Shown: one piece after another, positions 8,301 to 17,108 of the stretch
How positions within the stretch are numbered: the stretch's first letter is position 1
How the letters are laid out: each line of letters begins with the position of its first letter
Assembly (NCBI GenBank): GCA_002419145.1
Contig: DIFN01000091.1
Coordinates: 8,278-29,097 of the forward strand
DNA length: 20,820 nt
DNA from: Mageeibacillus sp. UBA5747
GTDB taxonomy: Bacteria; Bacillota; Clostridia; Saccharofermentanales; UBA5734
Direction: 5' to 3'
Position numbers and translations under genes: made by a program
The notes under the pieces: generated by a model
Told to the model about the DNA's origin: nothing
Database searches by the model: none
The model's input: the letters and a program-made list of their open reading frames with translations, nothing else

Positions 8301-8510
8301 CTGGCATCGGAGCGCTTGAACCTGGCCCCGAATGTCTGCCTGGTTGTCGAAGACGCTGTAGCAGGCATCGAGGCGGCAAAATCCGGCGGATTCCGTTCCC
8401 TGGCCGTCGGTGACGCGGCTGAACAATCGCTGATTTGCAACCCTGAAGCGCGTGCACTCGATCTGAATCATGTCCAAGTGGAAGATCTTGACGACATCTA
8501 TTATTGCTGA
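5382..8510 (+). CDS. Fusion of GH65 alpha-glucoside phosphorylase and beta-phosphoglucomutase
   Basis: This 1042-residue cytoplasmic protein joins two complete enzymes. Residues 1 to about 800 are a GH65 inverting phosphorylase, with FWDTEMYMLPYF, GTAQYHINADVAFA, the catalytic-acid loop GPDEYN (Glu531 as predicted general acid), the probable phosphate-binding region STSIHA (682-687), and LDLEDQHHNTQDGLHLANMAG. Residues about 826-1042 are a HAD-superfamily beta-phosphoglucomutase with VIFDLDGVLL (Asp830 nucleophile, Asp832 acid/base), TASSSKNAP, RSKPDPEVF and VVEDAVAGIEAAKSGGF. The predicted path is alpha-glucoside plus phosphate to beta-glucose 1-phosphate plus an acceptor sugar, then glucose 6-phosphate. 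Each half has the full length of its free-standing family, and the frame runs through a short linker (about 800-825). AGGAGG lies 7 bases before the ATG. It is last in the importer operon. GH65 members act on maltose, trehalose, kojibiose, nigerose and others; the acceptor here is not assignable by eye. Confidence 0.92.
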   Translation: MSLQTVSSPRPQGASEVDYNPWTIHEKSYQAGINPHHFSLFALGNGYLGLRGSHEDRMLPTTQHESSGKQDDDGQVGTYLNGFYESAVIQYGEIAYGYASESQTMLNVANPLPIQLKVNGRQLDLDQAMADGTISAYSRELQLREGLLVRNMIWEAFPGVRIQLTSQRMVSLTNKAIAAMQYQILALDESVNVEVTSILDGNTHNRQSGNDPRVGSGLRGQAMHTAHTLANPHHSILHLTQATIRSGLELGCSISHEMKTQDHGQLVFIKPTAITAPCEDEPGRVKLVYQTTVAQGQAIDLTKYIAFTDSRDFEPQELLEKADALSSEACALGFAKLVHQQRDYLDRYWKHSQIKLDGDPALQQGLNFNLFHLLQSAGRDGKTNISAKGLSGEGYEGHYFWDTEMYMLPYFLHTSPEISKALLTYRYTILPQARSRAREMGHTRGALYAWRTINGNECSAYYPAGTAQYHINADVAFAVSRYVESTGDNQFLLDMGAEILFETAELWLDLGFYNPEKSGQFCINSVTGPDEYNVLVNNNYYTNIMAQANLRKAAAAARYLKQKHPDRYLELKQALNMDLDDLTGQWQQASDRMYLPSDKAKDILLQDDAFLDRIPWDFQNVPRSQYPLLLHFHPLVIYRHRVIKQPDLVLAQLLHGDSFTFKDKKRAFDYYESCTTHDSSLSTSIHAVMACELGYSNKAFRYFMTTARLDLEDQHHNTQDGLHLANMAGTWMVMVNGYAGVRVIDGYLSFKPQIDQHWDAYSFRFAHAGCLLNVTVNKDMVIYTLLEGTSIAFNHHASPIVLSEQNPRVEMPLVPVVDRSQDSIQAVIFDLDGVLLSTDEQHYQAWKKMADEEGIYFDRTINKRLRGVSRLESLEIILEKAQIAYDEQEKIALAERKNAYYQELIQQIKPQSVLPGVVDFLTALKKKGILLATASSSKNAPTLLKLTGLDRFFDAMADGNDITRSKPDPEVFLLASERLNLAPNVCLVVEDAVAGIEAAKSGGFRSLAVGDAAEQSLICNPEARALDLNHVQVEDLDDIYYC

Positions 8511-8536
8511 TCCGATTATGATTCCCCAGATGCTCG

Positions 8537-11500
8537 TCAGGCCAGCAACTGCAGTTCAACACGGTGTTCCTGGCCGTCATCGACGAGAGAAATACAGGGT
8601 GTGGGACAGAGTTGCCCGTCCAGTGTGTATATGAAACGTGGCTGGCGATAGCTGGACTGACTTGTGACTTGGATCAAGTAGCGCGAATTGCCATAGAGAT
8701 ATTCCACGGAATAATTCGAGAACACCATGGGCAAGACCGGCTCAATGAACAATTTGTCTTGTTCGCGGCGAATCCCCAGAAAGGTGTGCAGGATAGCCTG
8801 GTACATCCAGCCAGCGGATCCGGTGTACCAGCTCCAGCCACCTTGGCCGTAAAAGGGTTCACAGGCCAGAATGTCAGCGGCCACGACATAGGGTTCCTTC
8901 TCGTACTTCAGGACATCTTTCAGGGTGGCCGTTGCGTTCACCGGATTGAGCATCGTTAGTTGCCGATAGGCCTCGGCACTGTTGTGTAGCCTGGCGTTGG
9001 CCATGGCCAGCCAGACAGCAGCATGGGTGTATTGTCCGCCGTTTTCACGGACCCCTGGAAAATAGCCTTTGATGTATCCAGGATCATGGGGGGATGTGTT
9101 GAATGGCGGCGTCAGCAACTGGATGACATTGCTTTCGGGATGAACCAGATAGCGGTTCGCTGAATCAATCGCGATGATTGCCCGGTTGAGTTCAGATCCA
9201 CCGGATAAGGCCGCCCAAGACTGGCTGATCGAATCAATCTGACACTCAGCATTGCTGCTCGATCCCAATGGTGTGCCATCGTCGTAAAAGGCCCGGATGT
9301 ACCAGCGGCCATCCCAGGCCGATTGTTCGATTTTTTCCAGCAACACAGCGGCTTGCTGCCGGCATTGCTCGGCTTGGGTAAAATCGTCCATGTGCTCGCA
9401 GATTGGAGCGAACCCTTTCAGGACTGTCACCAGGAACCAGGCCAGCCAGACGCTTTCACCCTGACCACCGCTGCCGACCTGGTTCATGCCATCGTTCCAG
9501 TCGCCGCTGCCCATCAAGGGCAGACCATGCGGGCCGGTCTGGCTGGCCCGGGCGATGGTGCGCAGGCAATGCTGATAAACACTGCCGGCTTCAGGGGAGA
9601 TGCGAGGCACCGTCATCGCTTCAGCCTGATCCGGGAGCAGGAGGTCTCCTTCCAGGAAATTGACGGATTCTTCTAGCAACGCCAGATCATGCGTTTGTCG
9701 AATGTAGGCTGCCACCACATAGGGCAACCACAACAGATCATCGGATATTCGGCTGCGAATGCCCATGCCGGAGGGTTCATGCCACCAGTGCTGGACATCG
9801 CCTTCGACAAACTGATGGGCGCAGGCTTTGAGAATCTGCCGGCGCACGATCTCCGGGTCTGCATCCAGGCAAGCCAGGACATCTTGCAACTGGTCACGGA
9901 AACCATAGGCACCACCGCACTGGTAAAAAGCGGCCCGGGCTTTGATCCGGCAAGCCATGACTTGATACAGCAGCCAGCCATTGGCCATCAGGTCGATCGC
10001 CCGGTCAGGTGTATGGACGATCACCTGGCCCAGTTTATTGCCCCAGAATGTCTGGACATTTTGCAGTGCCTGACGGCCCCGGATCGGGTCGCGATAGCGA
10101 GACGCCAGTTCGGCTGCCGGGGCCAGTCCAGAATCCTGGCATAACCCGAAGATCAGGTCGCGCGAGCTATGGGCAGGCAGGTCAATCAGGACTTGAATGG
10201 CACCGCAGGGGTCCAGACCGATTCCAGTTGCTCGGTCCAGCTGAGGGGCGGCCAACGCTGCGGGATTGGTGATGGTACCGCCGATTCCTAAAAAAGATTG
10301 TCGATCGCCAGAAAAGGATGAGATCGGTTCACTGGCAAAAAGGCAGGCCATCTGGTCACGGGATTCGTCCCGATACAGGTTGCGGGCCCACATCAGATCC
10401 TGGTCCGGTTCGTATCCAGTCAGGATAAAAGGGGCACTCTGATCCCTCATGACCCCAAGAACCCATTCGACATAGAGGGTTGCCGCTAAATTCCGATCTC
10501 GGCCTGACAGGTCTTCAATCGTCAACATCCACAATTTGACCGGATCTTCAGCTGTGACCAGCACGGTCATCGTCAGACTGAGCCCCAGACTCTGGTGGGT
10601 GAAAATGGAATAGCCAAATCCGTGGCGAACTGTGTACTGACCCGGCTGACCGACTGCCAGCGTGGTCGGGGAGGTTATTTGGCCAGTGACCAGGTCTTTG
10701 ATCAGAACAGCTTCGCTGGGCGGATCCTGTATTGGGTCATTGGACCAGGTGGTCAACTTGTTTTCCCGGCTATTGCCGGACCAGGTGTAGCCGGATCCTG
10801 TTTCAGAGATCAGGCAGCCGAACCGGTCGTTGGCTATCACGTTGATCCAGGGTGCCGGGGGATGGATGTCATGGCTTAAGTGCATCACATATTCGCGGCC
10901 ATCGGATGAAAAACCACCTATTCCGTTAAAAAAGAGCAGCTGGGCCTGCTCCGCTGTGAGCGGCAGGCCACTGTGTTTCGAAATGGGCGGGGCTGGCACA
11001 GACGGATCGGCAAGCGCGCTGTGATCTGATCCAGTCAGGTTGTCCTTGGCGATGCGTGGCAACTGAACATACAACCCGGTATCCACCGCAAAAACAATAC
11101 GGGCGGCTGTTTCCAGCAGGGTGCATTCAGCCTCACTCAACAGGAAGCTTGACAGCACGAACAGGCTGATTCGGCTTTGTGACGGTTCATGGATCCTGAG
11201 ATGAGCTGTCAATTCCATTATCTGGTGGTAGAGTGGCCGATCGTAGCCAGCCGGTTCATCGTTCAGGATCACCAAATCAACCTTGACACACTGAGTGCGC
11301 AGGAATTCATAGGCCATCAGGACATCTTTGACAACTGGCAGATCACGGATTTTACGGATTCTGAGCAGGAGAATGGGGTCATCCCCGGAAATACCGAAAC
11401 GCCATAATCCGCTCTGGCCGAGTGTGTTTTGCTTGCGCACGGCAGCAGGGCCAAGCATCGTCTGAGTCGGATAAAAGATTGGCCCGACCAGGTTTTGAAT

Positions 11501-14500
11501 GGCATTGTGCTGGCGCGCACTGAGATTGAGAAATTTGAGTTCCAGTCGGCTGCTGGTGTGGGCCAAAGAGAAGAGATGGTCACTTTTATACGTCTTTCCC
11601 AGGACCTGGCCCAGGCCCAAAGCCTCCTCTCGCGACTGCCCATAAGCTGTCACATAACAGACTGTCACCGACCGTCCGGCGGGAACTTCAAAAACCGTTC
11701 GTAAACTGAGAATCGGATCGGTTGAAAAACCAGCCCGGCAAGACAAAGGCAGACGGGTTTCGAGAGCGACCGGGTGGCACAAAGTCCGACCACGACCAAG
11801 AAATGCTTTGCGGTCGGTCTCGAATTCGACCGGCCGAGACAATGGTGATTCACTATAAACCTGATGCATCACAAAGTGCGTCGGATCATCCGCTGCCCGC
11901 TGCCGCCGCCAGGCTAAAAGCTGGTTGTCTGGCCGAACCCATTCTGTCTCGATGAACAGCTTGTTATAAGCTGGATGGGCAGCCTCGGCCAGATACGTGT
12001 CGGCGACAATGTCGAGGTAACTCGTTGTTTCCAGGGAAATCGTCTGTTCTCCGTGGTTGGTCAAAGTCACCCGACGAATCTCCAGATTATGGGAGGGTGA
12101 AAGGGTCACATCCATGCGAGTGGTGACCGCGCCGTCTCGTCTGCGAAACACCACCTGGTCATGGGCAAAATCGACCTGGTACCGATCGGGCGGACGCTTG
12201 GTCGGGTGGAAGGCAGGGCTCCAGATCTGGCCAGAATCCAGGTCGCGCACATAAATGAAATTGCCATAGCCGCAACCAGTCCGATCCGGTCGCCAGCGAT
12301 TGATCGCAACTTGGTCACAGGTGCTTAAACCATCGCCACTGGCGGTCAGCATGACCGAATAGTGGCCATTACTCAACACATGAGCCATCGGAAATACAGG
12401 TTCCGTTTGCTCGCAGGTTCGAGGCTCAAAAGCGTCCACATCCAGTTCTTCCCAACCGACCTGGATGACATAGCCTTTGCGAGCCAGGGATACCAGACTG
12501 GAGGACTGACTTTCTTCAAGCAGCACTTCGGTAGCCCGAATCATCGGTTCGCGATGGAAAAGGTCCGGCAGGACATTGTCATGCAGCAAGTTGGTGATCG
12601 CAGCCAGGGTCATGCCTTGGTGGTGGGTCATGAAACTCTGAACCAGTGAAAAAGGTTTGAGTGAGGCCGCGTCCGGCCGGCCATAATCTAAAGCTTCAAA
12701 CAAGCCAAACTGTCCGACCGCCCCCAACGATTCCAGTGTGTTGAGATTGGCCAGTGCCCGACGGGGCAGCATGTCAAGCGCCAATGCCGTTGCATAGGGT
12801 GCGACCACGTGTGAAGGTTTGAGGCTGGACTGTAGACGGAGTCGCTGGATGCCAAAAGGTCCATATTGATAATTGCCTGACTGATCGAACAGGTAATGTT
12901 GTGATTCCGAAATGCCCCAGGGGATTTTCCACTGCCTGCCATGTGCCACCTGACTGAGAACAGCAGCCACACAGCTGCGCTCCAGAACACTTCCCGGGAC
13001 AACTTTCAGCACCAGATTGGGCATGAGATATTCGAACATCGTGCCGCTCCAGGACACGAGAGCCGGAATGCCGCGAACCATCGTGAGCGGCCGTCCCAGC
13101 GCAAACCAGTGCTTGAGGGGCACATCACCTTTGGCGATTGCCAGGAAACTGGTCAGACGCGACTCGGACGCGAGCAAGTCGTAATGGCCGTCATCCAGCT
13201 TTTGGGAGGCCGCATTGTATCCGATGTGGAACAGCTGATGATCGGCGTCATACAAGGCGCGAAAATCGGTGTCTGAAACCAAACGGTCGATGCGAAGAGC
13301 CAGATCTTTCACCTGTGTGACGATCGGCTCCGCGGATTCAACCTGGGCAGGGATCGTTAGCAACGCTTGTTTGACAGCCAGGATGTGCGCAACGAAATTC
13401 CCGCTGTCGACGGTTGAAATGTAGGGGGGATCAAGCACGCGCAGGGTTTGAATCTGGTACCAGTTATACAGATGGCCATGCCATTTTGGCAGCTGTTCAA
13501 CAGTCCCGAGCGTTCGATCAACCCAGTTGACAAAACTTGGACTCTCTATAAACCCAAGCTTCCAGGCCGCCGCGGCGGACAAGAGCTGCAAACCAATATT
13601 CGTCGGTGAAGTCTTGTCGGATAAGCGTGGGCCAGGAAACAATTGGTAATTATCCGGACAAAGCCAGTTGCTGTCTGGTGTCGAGAAAGTTTCAAAATAC
13701 GACCAGGTTTGCCGGGCCAGTTTGTCAAGCTGCGCACGCTGCCCAGCATCCATTCCTCCGGCAGGTTTCTTGAGCGCCGGGGTGCTGATTCTAAAGGCCA
13801 GCCAGGGCGACAACAGCCAGGACAGGCCGAGCAGTGCAGACACAACCAGAGCCGGTGTCAGGTGACCCAACAGCCAGACAGCCCGGCCGACGAGCAGAAG
13901 TTCCATCAACGCGATGGCCATCGCCTGCCACATGCGCCGGAAATACCCCATTAAACCGTTGTTCTGGTTTTTCTCCACAGATTCCGATGTCTGCCATTCC
14001 AGCAGCTTGCGGCGACTGACCAGAAGTCGAAAGAGTGTGCGGAAAATCGCATCCAGGGAAACAGTCGCCCGGTAGGGCAGCAAAGCCAGACTTAAGAAAA
14101 TCTGTGCCAGCAGACTGCCGAGACTTCGGAGCAGGTTGGTATAGGCGACACGAATGGCGTGGTTGCGCAATTTCTGGATAACAATGCCCAGTAAGAGACT
14201 GGTCAGACGCCAGGCCGGTTCGAAGAGGAGAAATAGCAGCCAAAGCTGGGGAAGAGACGGGAAAAAAGCAAGGTTGACCAGGACAAGGAGCACCGAGGCA
14301 ACAGCAGACAGACTGCGCCGCAGATTGTCAAACATCTTCCAGCGGGATAACCAATTGACGCGCAGACCCAGGAAAAGCCAGGGCAGAAGCTGCCAGTCTC
14401 CGCGGATCCAGCGATGTTCGCGTTTAAAGTAGGCAGCCACGCCAGGCGGCGCACTGTCCATCAGGATCACATCCCCGGCGAATGCACAACGCGTCAGACT

Positions 14501-16867
14501 GCTCTCTAAAAGATCGTGGCTGAGAACCGTGTTCTCCGGGATTGTTCCACCCAGCATTTGGTGCATCATGCGATGGTCATAGATCCCTTTGCCGTAGAAA
14601 CTGCCCTCGCTGAACGCATCCTGGTACAAGTCCGCTGACACCATGGAATAAGGATCGACACCAACCTGACCATCCAGGACGCGGGTAAACAGGCTGGCGC
14701 CGGGGCCGCTTTTCCGATTGCGGATTTCAGGCTGAACAATGACATAGCCTTCAATGATATGCTTGGTCCGAGGGTCGATGACCGGATAATTGAGCGGGTG
14801 GGCCAGAATACCGGCCAATCTGGCTGCGCTCATATTAACCATTTCAGTATCCGCGTCAATGGTGATGACATAGCGGATACTGGGGAAAAGTGCCGGCTGA
14901 GCGATCAGGACCTCAAATTCAGAAGCATCATTTCCATCTTCACCTGCTAACAGGGCGTTGAATTCTTCCAGCTTGCCGCGTTTGCGTTCCCATGCCATCC
15001 AGCACTTCTGGGATGGATTCCATTTGCGATCTCGCCAGAGCAACCAGAAACGGGTCTTGCTGCCGGCGTAGGTGTCATTGAGCCGCTGCACGGCAAGCCG
15101 GGCAGCTTCCTGGATCGCTGCATCGTCCGGCATGGTTTCATGGGGCGCATCACCAAAATCAGCCAGTATGGCAAAAAACAGATTGTCTTGCCTGTTCGCC
15201 AGAAAATTGCGTTCCAGGCGATCGACGCAGGCCTGGATCTGCTCCACATGATCCAGAATGACGGGCATGACGACGACCGTGCGGAAGGCCTCCGGTATCT
15301 CTTCAGTGAAATCCAGTGAAAACTGCGAGCGCGGGTGAATCATCCGGACAAAAAGGTTCTGGACAATAAAGACGGCTATGGACAACGCCGGTATAAACAG
15401 GCAAATGGCCAGCAGATAGGATGCATGGGGGGATCGCTGAACCTGCTGCCGAAGCATGCTCATAGCACCCAGCATCATGAGCGGGGTGATGACCAGAATG
15501 CCCGCGGCAAAGAGAAAGCTACGGATTGTGCGTTGCAGGACCAAAAAAGTCGAAGACATGAGGGTCCCCGCTCTCGGCATGCGACGCGTCAGACGTTTCA
15601 TCAACCAAGGCTTACCCCGACCAATCAAGTAGGTGCCGACATGGTCAGGAACCGTGAAGCTTTGATCAACCGGAGGGTGCTGTGCCAGGTGGATGGCTTG
15701 CTGAGCAACTAGAACTTCGGATGTGTGAAAGCGTCGTGCGATTTTTTCAGCTACCTGCTGATACCGGCGTCGGGTTGGCAAATCCATTTGTTTGTAAAAC
15801 CCGGAGGGATCAGCAGCCAATTCTTTTTCAAGCACACTGATCTGGCAAAAGCATTTCTCCCAGTTCATTTCCTCCATCTCTTTGAGGCTGAGGATCATTG
15901 AACTGATCAAGGTTTCTGCGGCCGCTTCACGTTGCCTCTCCTGGGCCGAGATTTCTTCGATCTGCCACCTCGCGTCCGTTTCGTTGACTCCCAAAGCCCT
16001 CAGTAACCATTGCGCGACAAGAATTTCGTCGACTGGCTGGGCGCGAAGTCTGAAATATAGATGGGTGGCATAGGCGATATCCATATGGCGCCGTTTCCCG
16101 GCTTCGCTGGTCAGCAAACCTCGGATATCCGTATCGTGAGCTTCGATTTGTGTGATGATCCGATCCGCTGCCTGGTCAGCGGCCGCTTTCGTCTGGATGG
16201 TCTTGAGGACAAACCGAGCTTCTTCGATGATCCGTTCGAGTAATGCCAGGCTCAACATGTTGGGTAATTCCCACAGCTCACGAGCATCCAGAACTTGAAC
16301 TTCCTGATAATCACGAACCAGACTGACGATTTCATCTGCCTGCAGGCGATGGTTGGTACAGGCGACCAGGGAATGGGCAATAGCAAAAATGCGCGGAAAA
16401 CCTTGGTAATGGCGCTTGACTTGATTCGGTAAATGGCGAAAGTTGCTTAAAATCCCCGTTTCTTGAAACTTTTTGAGTTCGCGGTACAACAGGTTGTAAT
16501 TGTCAAATAGCCATAATGAAGCCGGGATGAGTGCGATGGTCTGGGCGCTGGTGTGGTTCAGACGGTGACGCAGCAATTGCAAATCATAGTAAACCCGCCA
16601 GTGCAGTGCATTCAAACGGTTGCGCTTCGGTTTGCGCCGCACAGAGATCTGCTTGGCCAGGGCGATCATATGGGCGCGAGAATCTATGACGGGTTCGTTG
16701 ATAACTGGTTGAACAGGCCGTCCGGTTGTTGCCCAGTTGCCGTGAAAAAGCCAGCGCAATAAGTAGGTCAGTCTTGCCAAGGGCGGGATGCTGATCATAA
16801 GAAGAAGCGCCAGTAACAAGGCGAAAGCAAACCAGTATTTAATTACGAAATCCAGTATAGGAGACAT
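8537..16867 (-). CDS. Cyclic beta-1,2-glucan synthase (NdvB/Cgs type; GT84, glucoamylase-like, GH94)
   Basis: This 2776-residue membrane enzyme is near the length of Brucella/rhizobial synthases. N-terminal membrane segment(s) fall within residues 5-35. Two more membrane segments near 480-540 precede a GT84 glycosyltransferase (about 550-900) with DADTE (Asp671/Asp673) and HRWIRGDWQL (Arg819-Trp820). Several membrane segments follow to about 1030. A glucoamylase-like domain (about 1045-1425) contains GISESQHYLFD and MTHHQGMTLAAI; homologous domains are reported to cyclise the glucan (GH189). Two beta-sandwich modules (about 1490-1750 and 1975-2230) and a GH94 (alpha/alpha)6 domain follow, with GDWNDGMN (Asp2459 predicted catalytic acid) and WSWYTGSAGW near 2675. 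It would use UDP-glucose to make beta-1,2-glucan, with GH94 trimming chains. The ATG at 16867 is preferred because AAGAGG lies 7 bases upstream; the frame extends 36 codons further without such support. Only 26 bases separate its stop from the convergent GH65 fusion. Whether the product is cyclic is inferred. Confidence 0.9.
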   Translation of the reverse strand: MSPILDFVIKYWFAFALLLALLLMISIPPLARLTYLLRWLFHGNWATTGRPVQPVINEPVIDSRAHMIALAKQISVRRKPKRNRLNALHWRVYYDLQLLRHRLNHTSAQTIALIPASLWLFDNYNLLYRELKKFQETGILSNFRHLPNQVKRHYQGFPRIFAIAHSLVACTNHRLQADEIVSLVRDYQEVQVLDARELWELPNMLSLALLERIIEEARFVLKTIQTKAAADQAADRIITQIEAHDTDIRGLLTSEAGKRRHMDIAYATHLYFRLRAQPVDEILVAQWLLRALGVNETDARWQIEEISAQERQREAAAETLISSMILSLKEMEEMNWEKCFCQISVLEKELAADPSGFYKQMDLPTRRRYQQVAEKIARRFHTSEVLVAQQAIHLAQHPPVDQSFTVPDHVGTYLIGRGKPWLMKRLTRRMPRAGTLMSSTFLVLQRTIRSFLFAAGILVITPLMMLGAMSMLRQQVQRSPHASYLLAICLFIPALSIAVFIVQNLFVRMIHPRSQFSLDFTEEIPEAFRTVVVMPVILDHVEQIQACVDRLERNFLANRQDNLFFAILADFGDAPHETMPDDAAIQEAARLAVQRLNDTYAGSKTRFWLLWRDRKWNPSQKCWMAWERKRGKLEEFNALLAGEDGNDASEFEVLIAQPALFPSIRYVITIDADTEMVNMSAARLAGILAHPLNYPVIDPRTKHIIEGYVIVQPEIRNRKSGPGASLFTRVLDGQVGVDPYSMVSADLYQDAFSEGSFYGKGIYDHRMMHQMLGGTIPENTVLSHDLLESSLTRCAFAGDVILMDSAPPGVAAYFKREHRWIRGDWQLLPWLFLGLRVNWLSRWKMFDNLRRSLSAVASVLLVLVNLAFFPSLPQLWLLFLLFEPAWRLTSLLLGIVIQKLRNHAIRVAYTNLLRSLGSLLAQIFLSLALLPYRATVSLDAIFRTLFRLLVSRRKLLEWQTSESVEKNQNNGLMGYFRRMWQAMAIALMELLLVGRAVWLLGHLTPALVVSALLGLSWLLSPWLAFRISTPALKKPAGGMDAGQRAQLDKLARQTWSYFETFSTPDSNWLCPDNYQLFPGPRLSDKTSPTNIGLQLLSAAAAWKLGFIESPSFVNWVDRTLGTVEQLPKWHGHLYNWYQIQTLRVLDPPYISTVDSGNFVAHILAVKQALLTIPAQVESAEPIVTQVKDLALRIDRLVSDTDFRALYDADHQLFHIGYNAASQKLDDGHYDLLASESRLTSFLAIAKGDVPLKHWFALGRPLTMVRGIPALVSWSGTMFEYLMPNLVLKVVPGSVLERSCVAAVLSQVAHGRQWKIPWGISESQHYLFDQSGNYQYGPFGIQRLRLQSSLKPSHVVAPYATALALDMLPRRALANLNTLESLGAVGQFGLFEALDYGRPDAASLKPFSLVQSFMTHHQGMTLAAITNLLHDNVLPDLFHREPMIRATEVLLEESQSSSLVSLARKGYVIQVGWEELDVDAFEPRTCEQTEPVFPMAHVLSNGHYSVMLTASGDGLSTCDQVAINRWRPDRTGCGYGNFIYVRDLDSGQIWSPAFHPTKRPPDRYQVDFAHDQVVFRRRDGAVTTRMDVTLSPSHNLEIRRVTLTNHGEQTISLETTSYLDIVADTYLAEAAHPAYNKLFIETEWVRPDNQLLAWRRQRAADDPTHFVMHQVYSESPLSRPVEFETDRKAFLGRGRTLCHPVALETRLPLSCRAGFSTDPILSLRTVFEVPAGRSVTVCYVTAYGQSREEALGLGQVLGKTYKSDHLFSLAHTSSRLELKFLNLSARQHNAIQNLVGPIFYPTQTMLGPAAVRKQNTLGQSGLWRFGISGDDPILLLRIRKIRDLPVVKDVLMAYEFLRTQCVKVDLVILNDEPAGYDRPLYHQIMELTAHLRIHEPSQSRISLFVLSSFLLSEAECTLLETAARIVFAVDTGLYVQLPRIAKDNLTGSDHSALADPSVPAPPISKHSGLPLTAEQAQLLFFNGIGGFSSDGREYVMHLSHDIHPPAPWINVIANDRFGCLISETGSGYTWSGNSRENKLTTWSNDPIQDPPSEAVLIKDLVTGQITSPTTLAVGQPGQYTVRHGFGYSIFTHQSLGLSLTMTVLVTAEDPVKLWMLTIEDLSGRDRNLAATLYVEWVLGVMRDQSAPFILTGYEPDQDLMWARNLYRDESRDQMACLFASEPISSFSGDRQSFLGIGGTITNPAALAAPQLDRATGIGLDPCGAIQVLIDLPAHSSRDLIFGLCQDSGLAPAAELASRYRDPIRGRQALQNVQTFWGNKLGQVIVHTPDRAIDLMANGWLLYQVMACRIKARAAFYQCGGAYGFRDQLQDVLACLDADPEIVRRQILKACAHQFVEGDVQHWWHEPSGMGIRSRISDDLLWLPYVVAAYIRQTHDLALLEESVNFLEGDLLLPDQAEAMTVPRISPEAGSVYQHCLRTIARASQTGPHGLPLMGSGDWNDGMNQVGSGGQGESVWLAWFLVTVLKGFAPICEHMDDFTQAEQCRQQAAVLLEKIEQSAWDGRWYIRAFYDDGTPLGSSSNAECQIDSISQSWAALSGGSELNRAIIAIDSANRYLVHPESNVIQLLTPPFNTSPHDPGYIKGYFPGVRENGGQYTHAAVWLAMANARLHNSAEAYRQLTMLNPVNATATLKDVLKYEKEPYVVAADILACEPFYGQGGWSWYTGSAGWMYQAILHTFLGIRREQDKLFIEPVLPMVFSNYSVEYLYGNSRYLIQVTSQSSYRQPRFIYTLDGQLCPTPCISLVDDGQEHRVELQLLA

Positions 16868-16874
16868 GCCATGA

Positions 16875-16880
16875 CCTCTT
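16875..16880 (-). promoter_or_regulatory. Ribosome binding site deciding the glucan synthase start
   Basis: AAGAGG on the minus strand lies 7 bases before the ATG at 16867, and the protein then opens directly into MSPILDFVIKYWFAFALLLA, a membrane anchor. The 36 extra codons back to 16975 include Cys-rich, unpatterned sequence and are probably untranslated leader. Confidence 0.6.
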
Positions 16881-16941
16881 TCTGCTCGTTGACACAAGCA
16901 GCCGACGGAAGTCAGCTTCACGGCAACAAGAAAGACGGAAA

Positions 16942-17069
16942 AATCTGGACAGAAATCCAGATTGTGAAGAATCAATCAGGAAGAATGCGGAAATGTTTGC
17001 TCCAGATGGATCTGGATTTTACCCTCCTGGAGCAACGTTGCGCAAAAAGTGTCCGCTGGATGATTCCAG
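16942..17069. repeat. Cluster of inverted CTGGA/TCCAG boxes upstream of the glucan synthase gene
   Basis: CTGGA or TCCAG occurs seven times here: 16945, 16956, 17001, 17012, 17027, 17056 and 17065. The boxes form nested inverted repeats. AATCTGGA (16942-16949) pairs with TCCAGATT (16956-16963). TCCAGAT (17001-17007) pairs with ATCTGGA (17010-17016). TTGCTCCAG (16997-17005) pairs with CTGGAGCAA (17027-17035). CTGGA (17056) pairs with TCCAG (17065). All lie between the candidate synthase promoter and its start codon. They may be operator sites or mutually exclusive RNA hairpins; the copy nearest the gene is followed on the minus strand by a short T run, as in an attenuator. Confidence 0.55.
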
Positions 17070-17099
17070 AAACAGACTCAGAAGACAAGTATATTTCTA

Positions 17100-17108
17100 A
17101 TTATACCA
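17100..17108 (-). promoter_or_regulatory. Candidate extended -10 promoter for the glucan synthase gene
   Basis: On the minus strand TGGTATAAT (17108-17100) is a perfect extended -10 element. No good -35 lies 17-18 bases upstream, which is common for extended -10 promoters. Transcription would start near 17093 and give a leader of about 226 bases that carries the inverted CTGGA/TCCAG boxes. Confidence 0.45.

Noticed and set aside
8511..8536. Bidirectional terminator between the convergent GH65 fusion and glucan synthase genes
   Set aside because: Only 26 bases separate the stops and no hairpin with T runs is visible there.
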